64,000 bases of DNA from Mesorhizobium sp. M8A.F.Ca.ET.218.01.1.1 (GTDB lineage Bacteria > Pseudomonadota > Alphaproteobacteria > Rhizobiales > Rhizobiaceae). The notes beneath the pieces are model-generated. The model searched no databases and was not told the DNA's origin. It worked only from the letters and a program-made list of their open reading frames with translations. Positions within the stretch are counted from its first letter, which is position 1. Each line of letters starts with the position of its first letter. This document shows, piece by piece, positions 7,823-15,472 of the stretch. The position numbers and the translations under genes are program-made. The stretch is from positions 63,397 to 127,396 of the forward strand of contig NZ_SRUZ01000008.1 in assembly GCF_004791165.1 (NCBI RefSeq). Direction: 5' to 3'.

Positions 7823-8479
7823 GTGTTGCAGGCCAACGCCGACATCGACAACAGCCAGACGCTGACGGAGCGGCAGCAGGCCGTCCTGGACGCGGCGCTG
7901 CGGCTGCTGGTCGAGGAGGGCGACAACCTGACCATGACTGCCGTGGCGCGACGCGCCAGCTGTTCCAAGGAAACCCTCTACAAATGGTTCGGCGACCGCG
8001 ACGGGCTTTTGACGGCAACCGTGCAGTGGCAGGCCTCCAAGGTCCGGGTGGCTCCGGTCGATGGCAAGGGGCTTGACCTTGCCTCGCTGGCGGCGAGCCT
8101 AGAGCGTTTCGCTTCCGATTGGCTGAGAGTGATCTCCAGCGACACCTCGATTGCGCTCAACCGTGTCGCGGTCGGCCATGCCGGGTCGGGCAAGGACAAT
8201 CTCGGCGCCGTCGTGCTGGAGAATGGGCGCTTTGCCTTGGCCAAGCGGCTGAAGCCGGTGCTTGAGGCCGGCCGGCAGGCGGGACTCCTTGAATTTTCGG
8301 ATGCCGAGATGGCGTTCCGTACCTTTTTCGGACTGGTTGGCCGGGATGTGCAGATCCGTCTGCTCCTCGGTGACCGGCTGGAATTGACTGAGGCGGCGAT
8401 CGGCGGCGATGCCATCCGCGCGACGCAGCAGTTTCTCGCTCTTTTCGGAGCAACAAACGGCCGCAAGGCCTCTTCATAA
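7823..8479 (+). CDS. TetR/AcrR-family transcriptional regulator
   Basis: A 218-residue protein. The N-terminal helix-turn-helix runs about residues 14-60 (AVLDAALRLLVEEG, then ARRASCSKETLYKWFGDRDGLL), the classic TetR DNA-binding domain. The C-terminal ligand and dimer domain is not diagnostic. It starts with GTG at 7823 after an imperfect GGAA ribosome site. The stop is 19 bp before ilvC with no terminator between, so it probably shares a transcript with ilvC. Whether it controls ilvC or only itself (palindrome at 7761-7775) is not shown by the sequence. Confidence 0.85.
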   Translation: MLQANADIDNSQTLTERQQAVLDAALRLLVEEGDNLTMTAVARRASCSKETLYKWFGDRDGLLTATVQWQASKVRVAPVDGKGLDLASLAASLERFASDWLRVISSDTSIALNRVAVGHAGSGKDNLGAVVLENGRFALAKRLKPVLEAGRQAGLLEFSDAEMAFRTFFGLVGRDVQIRLLLGDRLELTEAAIGGDAIRATQQFLALFGATNGRKASS

Positions 8480-8498
8480 AAACGGGAAGGAAGTAAAA

Positions 8499-9518
8499 AT
8501 GCGCGTCTATTACGATCGTGATGCCGATCTCAACCTGATCAAGGGCAAGAAGGTCGCCATCATCGGCTATGGCAGCCAGGGCAGGGCGCATGCGCTCAAC
8601 CTCAAGGATTCCGGCGCCAAGGAAATCGCCATCGGCCTCAAGGCCGGCTCGGCGACGGCCAAGAAGGTCGAGGCCGACGGGCTCAAGGTGATGAGCGTCG
8701 CCGACGCCGCCAAATGGGCCGATCTGATAATGATGGCGACGCCAGACGAATTGCAGGCCGACATCTACAAGAACGAGATCGCGCCGAACATCCGCGACGG
8801 TGCCGCGATCGCCTTCGCGCACGGCCTCAACGTGCATTTCGGGCTGATCGAGCCGAAGTCGACCGTCGACGTGGTCATGATCGCGCCGAAGGGTCCCGGC
8901 CACACGGTGCGCGGCGAATACCAGAAGGGCGGCGGCGTGCCGTGCCTGGTCGCCGTCAACCAGGACGCCTCGGGCAACGCGCTCGACCTCGCTCTCTCCT
9001 ATGCCTGCGGCGTCGGCGGCGGCCGTTCGGGCATCATCGAGACCAATTTCCGCGAGGAATGCGAGACCGACCTGTTCGGCGAGCAGGTCGTGCTGTGCGG
9101 GGGCCTGGTCGAACTGATCCGCGCCGGCTTCGAGACGCTGGTGGAAGCCGGTTACGCGCCGGAAATGGCCTATTTCGAGTGCCTGCACGAGGTCAAGCTG
9201 ATCGTCGACCTGATCTATGAAGGCGGCATCGCCAACATGAACTACTCGATCTCCAACACCGCCGAATGGGGCGAATATGTCTCGGGTCCGCGCATCATCA
9301 CCGCCGAGACCAAGGCCGAGATGAAGCGCGTGCTGAAGGACATCCAGACGGGGAAATTCACCTCGGAATGGATGCAGGAATACCGCGCCGGCATGTCGCG
9401 CTTCAAGGGCATCCGCCGCAACAACGACAGCCACCAGATCGAGGAAGTCGGCGCCAAGCTGCGCGCGATGATGCCTTGGATTTCGAAGAACAAGCTGGTG
9501 GACAAGGCCAAGAATTGA
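8499..9518 (+). CDS. ilvC: Ketol-acid reductoisomerase (NADP+)
   Basis: A 339-residue class I (short) acetohydroxyacid isomeroreductase. It converts 2-acetolactate or 2-aceto-2-hydroxybutyrate into the dihydroxy acids of valine, leucine and isoleucine synthesis. The NADPH-binding motif GYGSQG is at residues 23-28. The Mg2+-binding and catalytic region includes DLFGEQVVLCGG and the helices around YFECLHEVKLIVDLIYEGG. The ATG at 8499 is preceded by GGGAAGGAAG with good spacing. An upstream frame extension into the TetR gene is spurious. The gene is followed by an interspersed repeat and a strong hairpin terminator. Confidence 0.97.
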   Translation: MRVYYDRDADLNLIKGKKVAIIGYGSQGRAHALNLKDSGAKEIAIGLKAGSATAKKVEADGLKVMSVADAAKWADLIMMATPDELQADIYKNEIAPNIRDGAAIAFAHGLNVHFGLIEPKSTVDVVMIAPKGPGHTVRGEYQKGGGVPCLVAVNQDASGNALDLALSYACGVGGGRSGIIETNFREECETDLFGEQVVLCGGLVELIRAGFETLVEAGYAPEMAYFECLHEVKLIVDLIYEGGIANMNYSISNTAEWGEYVSGPRIITAETKAEMKRVLKDIQTGKFTSEWMQEYRAGMSRFKGIRRNNDSHQIEEVGAKLRAMMPWISKNKLVDKAKN

Positions 9519-9562
9519 GCGAAATCTATCCGCTCGAAGCCCCTCCAACTCTTGGTTTTTAC

Positions 9563-9606
9563 GCAATTCCGGATGGAAAACCGCTACGCACTTTTCTGGA
9601 ATTGCT
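9563..9606. repeat. Rhizobial interspersed palindromic repeat, GCAATTCC family, copy 1
   Basis: GCAATTCCgg and the complementary ctGGAATTGC enclose an internal GGAAAACCGCTACGCACTTTTC segment. A second copy with the same layout is at 54120-54163. I recall this family as very frequent between genes in Rhizobiales (RIME-like elements). It lies between ilvC and its terminator and would fold into a hairpin in the ilvC transcript. Confidence 0.7.
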
Positions 9607-9630
9607 CTGACTTCGAACGGTCAAAAACCA

Positions 9631-9656
9631 AAAACGGCGCCCCGTGGCGCCGTTTT
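9631..9656. terminator. Bidirectional Rho-independent terminator after ilvC
   Basis: AAAACGGCGCC (9631-9641) pairs with GGCGCCGTTTT (9646-9656) across a 4-base loop. The stem is flanked by A's on one side and T's on the other, so it can terminate both ilvC and the convergent BA14K-like gene. Confidence 0.85.
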
Positions 9657-9682
9657 CATTTCTGGTGTCAGCCGCAGGCAGC

Positions 9683-10270
9683 TCAACTATAGGGCGACCA
9701 GCACTGCTGGCGCGGCCCGTTATAGGGCTGGAACGTGTTGTCGTAAGCGCGGTACGACCGGTAGCGGTTGTAGCACCACCGGACATGGGCGCTCGAAAGC
9801 CGTCCCGCGCGGTAGTAGCGGCGTGGCGCCGGCGCATAGTAGTCGTAGTTGTTATAGTTGTTGTACATGCTGCCAAGGCCGAGACCCAGGCCAAGGCCGA
9901 GGATCGCGGCGGCGCCATCGTCGTAGTAGCCGCCGTGATAGTAGCGGCGGCCATGGCGCCAGCGCCAGTCGTCGCCGCGGTTCCAGTTGCCGCCACCATT
10001 CCAGTGACGGCCGCTCCAGTTGCCTCCGCCATTCCAGTGGCGGCCGTTCCAGTTCCCCGACCGGCGCCATCTCCAATCGTTGTTGAAACTCCGGTTGTTG
10101 CCGCCGGCCCAGCCTTCGCGGACCGGGGTAACCGTTGGCGCGGCGGTGCTGGCCGGGATCGACACATCCGGCTGTAGGATCGGCCCGGCAGCGGACGGCG
10201 CCGTGACGCCGGAGACAATACCAAGCGCTATCAGCCCGGATTTGACAGTGGAAGAAAAAAGCGCGTTCAT
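9683..10270 (-). CDS. BA14K-family secreted protein with Gly/Trp/Asn-rich repeats
   Basis: A 195-residue exported protein. The N-terminus MNALFSSTVKSGLIALGIVS is a signal-peptide-like segment ending near APSAAG. A middle region repeats WNGGGNW/RHWNGGGNW motifs. The C-terminus HVRWCYNRYRSYRAYDNTFQ followed by PYNGPRQQC matches the BA14K lectin-like family first described from Brucella as an immunoreactive protein. Its cysteines may form a disulfide. The ATG at 10270 follows GGAG at a good distance; an upstream extension is spurious. The exact role in the envelope is unknown. Confidence 0.8.
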   Translation of the reverse strand: MNALFSSTVKSGLIALGIVSGVTAPSAAGPILQPDVSIPASTAAPTVTPVREGWAGGNNRSFNNDWRWRRSGNWNGRHWNGGGNWSGRHWNGGGNWNRGDDWRWRHGRRYYHGGYYDDGAAAILGLGLGLGLGSMYNNYNNYDYYAPAPRRYYRAGRLSSAHVRWCYNRYRSYRAYDNTFQPYNGPRQQCWSPYS

Positions 10271-10461
10271 TGCACTTCTCCAAGAGAACAGGCCCCACGC
10301 CCTACCCAGGGGAATGGGACCACTGTGGATCTTTGCGTCTGAACGGCGGATGAACGGAAAGGTTCCGTCAACCATGGCGCGAACGCCGTCAGGACCAAAC
10401 GATCCCTGCTTGTGGTCTTGCGATCTTGTCTTCCGCCGCTCTTGCAGGCAAAGGTCAGCGC

Positions 10462-11574
10462 ATGTCGCTGCGCCTTGCCACCTTCAATGTCGAGAACCTG
10501 ATGAATAGGTTCGACTTTTCCGGCTATCGCAACCAACTCAACGAGGACCGGACACTGGCGCTGTTCGATATCCAGAGCGAGGCCGAATACAGGATGCTGG
10601 AACAGGCGCGCGCCATCGCGCAATCCGATGACACGCGCCAGCTGACGGCGCTGGCCATCGCCGCCACCCGCGCCGACATCATCTGCATGCAGGAGGTCGA
10701 CAACATCGAAGCGCTGAAGGCGTTCGAGTACGGCTATCTGTTCAAGATGGTGGGGCAGGGTTACCGCCAGAAATACACCACGTCGGGCAATGATTCGCGC
10801 GGCATCGATGTCGCGATAATGATGCGCAACGAGACCGCGCAGGGACAGCCGATCGAATTCGTGCGCATGACCAGCCACGCCTATGTCACCTACGAGCAGT
10901 TCGGCTTGCACACGCCGGAACTCGCGGCGCTTGGCAACCAGGCCAATGAACGCATCTTCCGGCGCGACTGCCTGGAAGTCGACATCAAGGTGGGCGGCGC
11001 GCCGATAACGCTCTATCTCGTGCACTTCAAGTCGATGGGGTCGCCCCGCAACGGGCTCGACGGACGCGAGGCGACAATGCCGGTGCGCATCGCCGAGGCG
11101 CAGGCCGTGCGGCGCATCATCGAGGAGCGCTTCGGTGGGGATCACGCCGCCGACAAGCGCTGGGCGATCTGCGGCGACATGAACGATTACCGCCAGCGCG
11201 TGAAGATCGCCGGCGATGAGGTCGACGGCTACCGTTTCGAGGTGGTCGACGAGAACCTGTCCTGCATCAACGTGCTGACAGCGGGCGGCTTCTGCGAAAA
11301 CGTGGTCGAGCGGCGGCCGGAAATGAACCGCTGGACCTTCTATCACACACGCGGACCCGAGGAGCGGCATTTGTGCCAGCTCGACTATATCCTGCTTTCC
11401 AGGGGACTGGCGGCCAAGAACGCCACCGCCGTTCCCGACATCATCCGCAACGGCCAGCCCTGGCGCACGATCTTTCCCGCGGGCCAGGAAGTCGAGCGCT
11501 TCCCGCGTGCCGGCTGGGATCGGCCCAAGGCCTCGGACCATTGCCCGGTGGCGATCACGCTGGACATGGCCTGA
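10462..11574 (+). CDS. Endonuclease/exonuclease/phosphatase (EEP) family protein
   Basis: A 370-residue metal-dependent phosphodiesterase or phosphatase of the EEP superfamily. Visible motifs in order are ATFNVENL (N-terminal Asn), MQEVDN (metal-binding Glu), HFKSMGSPRNG (His), CGDMNDY (Asp/Asn pair) and KASDHCPVAI (C-terminal Asp-His). All catalytic positions appear present. There is no signal peptide when the ATG at 10462 is used; an earlier TTG at 10426 only lengthens the frame. It stops 26 bp before a Nudix gene. The substrate could be nucleic acid, a phosphoinositide-like lipid or a nucleotide and cannot be decided here. Confidence 0.82.
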   Translation: MSLRLATFNVENLMNRFDFSGYRNQLNEDRTLALFDIQSEAEYRMLEQARAIAQSDDTRQLTALAIAATRADIICMQEVDNIEALKAFEYGYLFKMVGQGYRQKYTTSGNDSRGIDVAIMMRNETAQGQPIEFVRMTSHAYVTYEQFGLHTPELAALGNQANERIFRRDCLEVDIKVGGAPITLYLVHFKSMGSPRNGLDGREATMPVRIAEAQAVRRIIEERFGGDHAADKRWAICGDMNDYRQRVKIAGDEVDGYRFEVVDENLSCINVLTAGGFCENVVERRPEMNRWTFYHTRGPEERHLCQLDYILLSRGLAAKNATAVPDIIRNGQPWRTIFPAGQEVERFPRAGWDRPKASDHCPVAITLDMA

Positions 11575-11600
11575 TGGGCAGGATCGGGACCTGAGCCGAC

Positions 11601-12317
11601 ATGAGCTTCGATCTTCCGCGCAATGTCATCCTGCCGGTCGATGCCATCGACGTCCGTCTCGATCCCGGCCCGCATCCCTTCGCGGTGGATAATGCCGAGG
11701 CGATCGCCAAGAATTGGCAGAGCGAGATCGCGGCCAATCCGGCGCTGTTCGACGGCACGGTGGTTCTGCTTTCGGAACTCGCCTATCGCGACCGCAGCCT
11801 CATTGGCCGCTGTCATGCGATCAACTACTCGACCTTCATGCTTTGGCGCAAACGACGGGAGAATTCCGGCGCCGAGCACGCCTATGGGCACGCCATGCTG
11901 GTGGCCGGGGACAACGCTCTGGTGGCGATCCGCATGGGACGACACACAGTGGGTGCCGGGAGCGTCTATTTCGCCGCGGGCTCGTTCGAGCCGACCGATT
12001 TCCACGACGGTCTCGTCGATGTCGATTTCAACATGATCCGCGAGGTGCGCGAGGAGACCGGCCTCGACCTGTCGGATGCCAGGCGCGGTGTGCGCTGGCA
12101 CGCCCTGTCGACGACAAGCGGCACGGTCATCTTCCGCCGCTATCATGTCGATGAGGCGGCTGACGAGATCGCATCGCGCATCCGCGCCTTCGTCGCCTCC
12201 GAAGCCGATCCGGAGATCGAGGGGCCAGTGATCATACGACATGCCGGCGACCTGCCGGACGGTCTGTCGCCGCATATGAAGCCGCTGATCGAGTGGCATT
12301 TTGCGAACGAGGGCTAA
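11601..12317 (+). CDS. Nudix hydrolase-like protein
   Basis: A 238-residue protein. The Nudix core REVREETGL is at about residues 145-153 and fits the RE-U-x-E-E-x-G-U consensus. It is preceded by AAGSFEPTDF, the usual strand and Gly before the box. The N-terminal half (about 120 residues) resembles no domain I recognise but carries LSELAYRDRSLIGRCHAINYS. Family members hydrolyse nucleoside diphosphate derivatives. It follows the EEP gene by 26 bp in the same direction, so the two may be co-transcribed. Confidence 0.75.
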   Translation: MSFDLPRNVILPVDAIDVRLDPGPHPFAVDNAEAIAKNWQSEIAANPALFDGTVVLLSELAYRDRSLIGRCHAINYSTFMLWRKRRENSGAEHAYGHAMLVAGDNALVAIRMGRHTVGAGSVYFAAGSFEPTDFHDGLVDVDFNMIREVREETGLDLSDARRGVRWHALSTTSGTVIFRRYHVDEAADEIASRIRAFVASEADPEIEGPVIIRHAGDLPDGLSPHMKPLIEWHFANEG

Positions 12318-12376
12318 ATCCCCTTGCATGCGCCTTACGGAGAAGCGCCGAGAGATTGCGCTCTGATATCAATCTT

Positions 12377-12420
12377 TATAAAATGCTATCAACGATGTCA
12401 CGTAAGTAGGTTTGCTATCG
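12377..12420 (+). promoter_or_regulatory. Promoter/operator region of the toxin-antitoxin operon
   Basis: TATAAAAT (12377-12384) resembles a -10 element. Two direct TGCTATC repeats (12384-12390 and 12413-12419) follow before the antitoxin ATG at 12421. FitAB/VapBC complexes autoregulate by binding repeats near the start, so this is a reasonable operator candidate. A TTGCGC at 12356-12361 is the only -35-like sequence, with short spacing. Confidence 0.4.
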
Positions 12421-12675
12421 ATGAGCGCTGTTACCATCCGCAACTTGCCAGAGGAAACGCTCCGCGCCTTGAAGGTGCGGGCTGCCCACCACGGCCGCAG
12501 CACTGAGGCCGAAATGCGAGAGATCCTGGAAACGGCCGTGCGGCCGGCCAATCGGGTCAAACTCGGCTCGCTGCTCGCCGCCATCGGTCGCGAGGCTGGA
12601 TTGTCGCAAGAGGATGTCGATACCTTGCAAAGGCTCCGCGACAAAACACCGGGCGAGCCGGTACGGTTCGAATGA
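12421..12675 (+). CDS. FitA/VapB-type antitoxin (ribbon-helix-helix)
   Basis: An 84-residue antitoxin. The N-terminus SAVTIRNLPEETLRALKVRA is the ribbon-helix-helix DNA-binding domain of the FitA/Arc type, followed by HGRSTEAEMREILE. The C-terminal half is expected to bind and block the PIN toxin. The ATG at 12421 is taken as start, since the in-frame TTG at 12412 lies in the repeat region. The stop overlaps the toxin start by 4 bp (ATGA), the usual translational coupling of these pairs. Confidence 0.88.
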   Translation: MSAVTIRNLPEETLRALKVRAAHHGRSTEAEMREILETAVRPANRVKLGSLLAAIGREAGLSQEDVDTLQRLRDKTPGEPVRFE

Positions 12676-13097
12676 TCCTCATCGATACCAATGTAATTTC
12701 CGAACCGTGGAAACCCGCGCCCGATCCGCGCGTCATCGCGTGGATCGACGCTCAGGCGGTCGAAACCCTCTATCTCTCGGCCGTCACCGTGGCCGAGTTG
12801 CGTTTCGGTGTCGCGGCGATGCCTGCCGGCAAGCGCCGCACGATCCTGCAGGACCGTCTGGAGCAGGACGCGCTGCCGCTGTTTGCTGGCCGTATTCTGC
12901 CCTTCGATCTCGATGCGTCGCGCGCCTATGCCATCCTCATGATGCGGGCGAGAGCCGCGGGCAAGGCCATCGGCAACGCGGACGGCTATATCGCGGCCAC
13001 TGCCGCAGCGCACGGCCTCACGGTCGCCACCCGCGACACGAGCCCGTTCGCGGCCGCCGGGTTGAATACCGTCAATCCGTGGGAAGCAGCGTTGTAG
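12672..13097 (+). CDS. VapC/FitB-type PIN-domain toxin (ribonuclease)
   Basis: A 141-residue PIN-domain protein. The four acidic metal-binding residues are all present: Asp5 (LIDTNVISE), Glu42 (TVAELRFG), Asp104 (GNADGYIAATA) and Asp122 (TRDTSPF). An active Mg2+-dependent RNase is therefore expected; characterised VapC proteins cut tRNA or rRNA. It is the second gene of a two-gene operon with the antitoxin, joined by a 4-bp overlap. The target RNA is unknown. Confidence 0.9.
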   Translation: MILIDTNVISEPWKPAPDPRVIAWIDAQAVETLYLSAVTVAELRFGVAAMPAGKRRTILQDRLEQDALPLFAGRILPFDLDASRAYAILMMRARAAGKAIGNADGYIAATAAAHGLTVATRDTSPFAAAGLNTVNPWEAAL

Positions 13098-13170
13098 CCC
13101 GCCTGCCACTCGAAACCGCACGTCGTCGCCGCGGTCGGGATGAATGATCCGGGGAGAGGCGGACAGGGCT

Positions 13171-13410
13171 CTATGATGTCTTGCTCATGAGTGCCTTGCG
13201 TTCGTTGCGCGCGGCGATGAAAAACAGAATGAAGCCGACGCCCAGCAACCCGCTCATCGCCATACCCATGGTCTGGCCGACGACCGCTTGGAAATCCGGT
13301 TTGACGCGATCGGGGTTGGTCATCCCGTAATCGGCGAGATACCACCAGATCCCTGCCAGGACAGCTTCGATAATCACCATGGTCAGGATCACGCGCGCCT
13401 TCTTGCTCAT
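13171..13410 (-). CDS. Small two-helix membrane protein of unknown function
   Basis: A 79-residue protein with two hydrophobic stretches, about residues 7-25 (VILTMVIIEAVLAGIWWYL) and 49-66 (MGMAMSGLLGVGFILFF), a short loop between, and a basic C-terminal tail ARNERKALMSKTS. The ATG at 13410 has GGAG 6 bases upstream. I do not recognise the family. It stands alone between the toxin gene and the MacB-type permease. Confidence 0.6.
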   Translation of the reverse strand: MSKKARVILTMVIIEAVLAGIWWYLADYGMTNPDRVKPDFQAVVGQTMGMAMSGLLGVGFILFFIAARNERKALMSKTS

Positions 13411-13539
13411 CAGCTGCTCCTCGACCAGAAATGCCTTGGCATAACATCGCCGACACAGTGACGACAGGGGCAGGGCGGAAACGTCCAAGGTTGCGTAAAA
13501 ACCGGCGCGGCGTGCCGGGCGCCTTTGCAGCTTGCTCCC

Positions 13540-14757
13540 TTACTCGTGCCTTAGCGCGTCGATCGGATCGAGCCTGGCGCCGCGCAGGGCCGGGAAGAAG
13601 CCGAACACCATGCCGATCAGGGCGGAGAAGCCGACTGCGAGCAGGATCACCGCGGGGCTTGGCGCAAAGGGTATGGTCAAGGTCACGGAGGCGAGGCCGG
13701 CCAGCGCCAGCCCGATCAGGATGCCGATGATGCCGCCGAGCAGCGACAGCACGGTCGCCTCGACCAGGAACTGGATGAGGATGTGCTTTTCATGCGCGCC
13801 GATGGCGAGCCTGATGCCGATCTCGCGCGTTCGCTCGGTGACGGACACCAGCATGATGTTCATGATGCCGATGCCGCCGACCAGCAGACTGACGCCGGCG
13901 ACCGCGCCCAGCATGCCGGTCATGGTGGTGGTGGCGCTGGCCATGGCATCGGCGATCTGGGTCATGTCGCGGATGGCGAAATCGCTTTCGCGGTCGGGGG
14001 TCATATGGCGCGCATCGCGCAAAATGTCCTCGACGCGCGGCTGCAATTCGGTGGTCGGCGTGCGGTCGTCAGCGGCGATATAGATGTTGTCGATGTCGCG
14101 GTTGCCGGCGATGCGGCGCTGATAGGCGGCGAGCGGCATCAGCACGACATTGTCCTGGTCCTGGCCGAAGCCGGTATAGCCCTTGGGCTCGAGCAGGCCG
14201 ACGATCTTGCAGGAGGTGCGGTTGACGCGGATGATCTCGCCCTCGGGATCGCCGGCGCCGAAGAACTGCTGGCGCACCGTCTCGCCGATCAGGCAGACGC
14301 CGGTGCCCGACCGGGTTTCGGAATCGCTGAACGGGCGGCCGGAGACCAGTTTCCAGTCGCGTGCGTCGAGATAGGCGCTGTCGGTGCCGGTGACGCCAGA
14401 GGTCAGGCTTTCGGTGCCGAAGATGACGCGCACCTGCTTCTGCGATGCCGGGGAGATGGCGCGCGCGCCGGTGAGATGCGCAACCAGCGCCGCCAGGTCC
14501 TTTTCGGCCAGCGGCCGCACCGCCTGGTCGAGCCCGCCCGGACCGCCGGGACCGGCCGGGCGCCCGGCTCGCACGACCAGCAGATTACTGCCGAGCTTGG
14601 AAATGTCGGCCTTGACCTTTTGCGTGGTGCCGGAGCCAATGGTCAGCATGGCAATGACGGCGGCAACGCCGATGACGATGCCGAGCAAGGTCAGGAACGA
14701 GCGCAGCACGTTGCGGCGGATCGAGCGCAGCGAGAGGCGGACGGTTTCCCAGATCAT
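13540..14757 (-). CDS. MacB-type ABC transporter permease (FtsX/MacB fold)
   Basis: A 405-residue permease. It has one N-terminal membrane helix (residues about 20-43, LTLLGIVIGVAAVIAMLTIG), a large periplasmic domain (about 45-280), then three C-terminal helices including SLLVGGIGIMNIMLVSVTERTREIGIRLAIGA, the FtsX-domain signature. This is the MacB mechanotransmitter architecture, but with the ATPase encoded separately. It is the third gene of an adaptor-ATPase-permease operon, 3 bp after the ATPase. Such systems export macrolides, peptides or siderophores across the outer membrane together with a TolC protein, which is not in this window. Confidence 0.88.
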   Translation of the reverse strand: MIWETVRLSLRSIRRNVLRSFLTLLGIVIGVAAVIAMLTIGSGTTQKVKADISKLGSNLLVVRAGRPAGPGGPGGLDQAVRPLAEKDLAALVAHLTGARAISPASQKQVRVIFGTESLTSGVTGTDSAYLDARDWKLVSGRPFSDSETRSGTGVCLIGETVRQQFFGAGDPEGEIIRVNRTSCKIVGLLEPKGYTGFGQDQDNVVLMPLAAYQRRIAGNRDIDNIYIAADDRTPTTELQPRVEDILRDARHMTPDRESDFAIRDMTQIADAMASATTTMTGMLGAVAGVSLLVGGIGIMNIMLVSVTERTREIGIRLAIGAHEKHILIQFLVEATVLSLLGGIIGILIGLALAGLASVTLTIPFAPSPAVILLAVGFSALIGMVFGFFPALRGARLDPIDALRHE

Positions 14758-14760
14758 AGC

Positions 14761-15468
14761 CTATGCCACTTCCAGGTTCATGGAATCGGAGGCCACGTGG
14801 CCGTCGAGGAAGCGAATGGTGCGCTCGGCGTATTCGGCGACATCGGCCTCGTGCGTGACCATGGTGATGGTCAGGCCAAGTTCCCTGTTCAGCCGCGTCA
14901 GCAGCTCCATGATCTCATGGGTGCGCGCGGTGTCGAGATTGCCGGTCGGCTCGTCGGCGACGAGCAGCGTCGGCCTGGTGACGATGGCGCGGGCGATCGC
15001 CACGCGCTGCTGCTGGCCGCCGGAAAGCTCGGCCGGCGTGTGATGCTCGCGGCCGACGAGGCCGACCTCGGCCAGCGCCTGCATGGCGAGGTCGCGGCGC
15101 TCGCGGGCAGCGACGCCGCGATAGATCAGCGGCAGTTCGACATTCTCCGCCGCCGTGGTGCGGGCCAGGAGATTGTAGCCCTGGAAGACAAAGCCGACAT
15201 AGAGGTTGCGCAGCATGGCGCGGCGGTTGCGGTCGAGCCGGCCGGCATCGACGCCCATGAAGGAATAGGTTCCGGCCGTCGGCGTGTCGAGGCAACCGAT
15301 GATATTCATCGCCGTCGACTTGCCGGAGCCGGACGGACCCATGATGGCGACGAATTCGCCGCGCTTGATGGCAAGGTCGACGCCGGCCAGCGCATGCACC
15401 TTGGCTTCGCCCTGGCCGTAGCTCTTCCAGACCTTGTCGAAGGTGATGAGGGGGGCACCGGCGGCCAT
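14761..15468 (-). CDS. MacB-type ABC transporter ATP-binding protein
   Basis: A 235-residue ATPase of the LolD/MacB family. Walker A GPSGSGKS is at residues 44-51, Q-loop at FVFQGYN, signature LSGGQQQRVAIARA, Walker B LLVADEPTGNLD, then the H-loop at TMVTHEAD. It lies between the adaptor gene (4 bp away) and the permease gene (3 bp away), so the three act as one tripartite exporter energised in the inner membrane. Confidence 0.92.
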   Translation of the reverse strand: MAAGAPLITFDKVWKSYGQGEAKVHALAGVDLAIKRGEFVAIMGPSGSGKSTAMNIIGCLDTPTAGTYSFMGVDAGRLDRNRRAMLRNLYVGFVFQGYNLLARTTAAENVELPLIYRGVAARERRDLAMQALAEVGLVGREHHTPAELSGGQQQRVAIARAIVTRPTLLVADEPTGNLDTARTHEIMELLTRLNRELGLTITMVTHEADVAEYAERTIRFLDGHVASDSMNLEVA

Positions 15469-15472
15469 GGCC

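Noticed and set aside
8157..9566. 469-codon open frame opposite ilvC
   Set aside because: Shadow of ilvC; no recognisable domain and no ribosome site.
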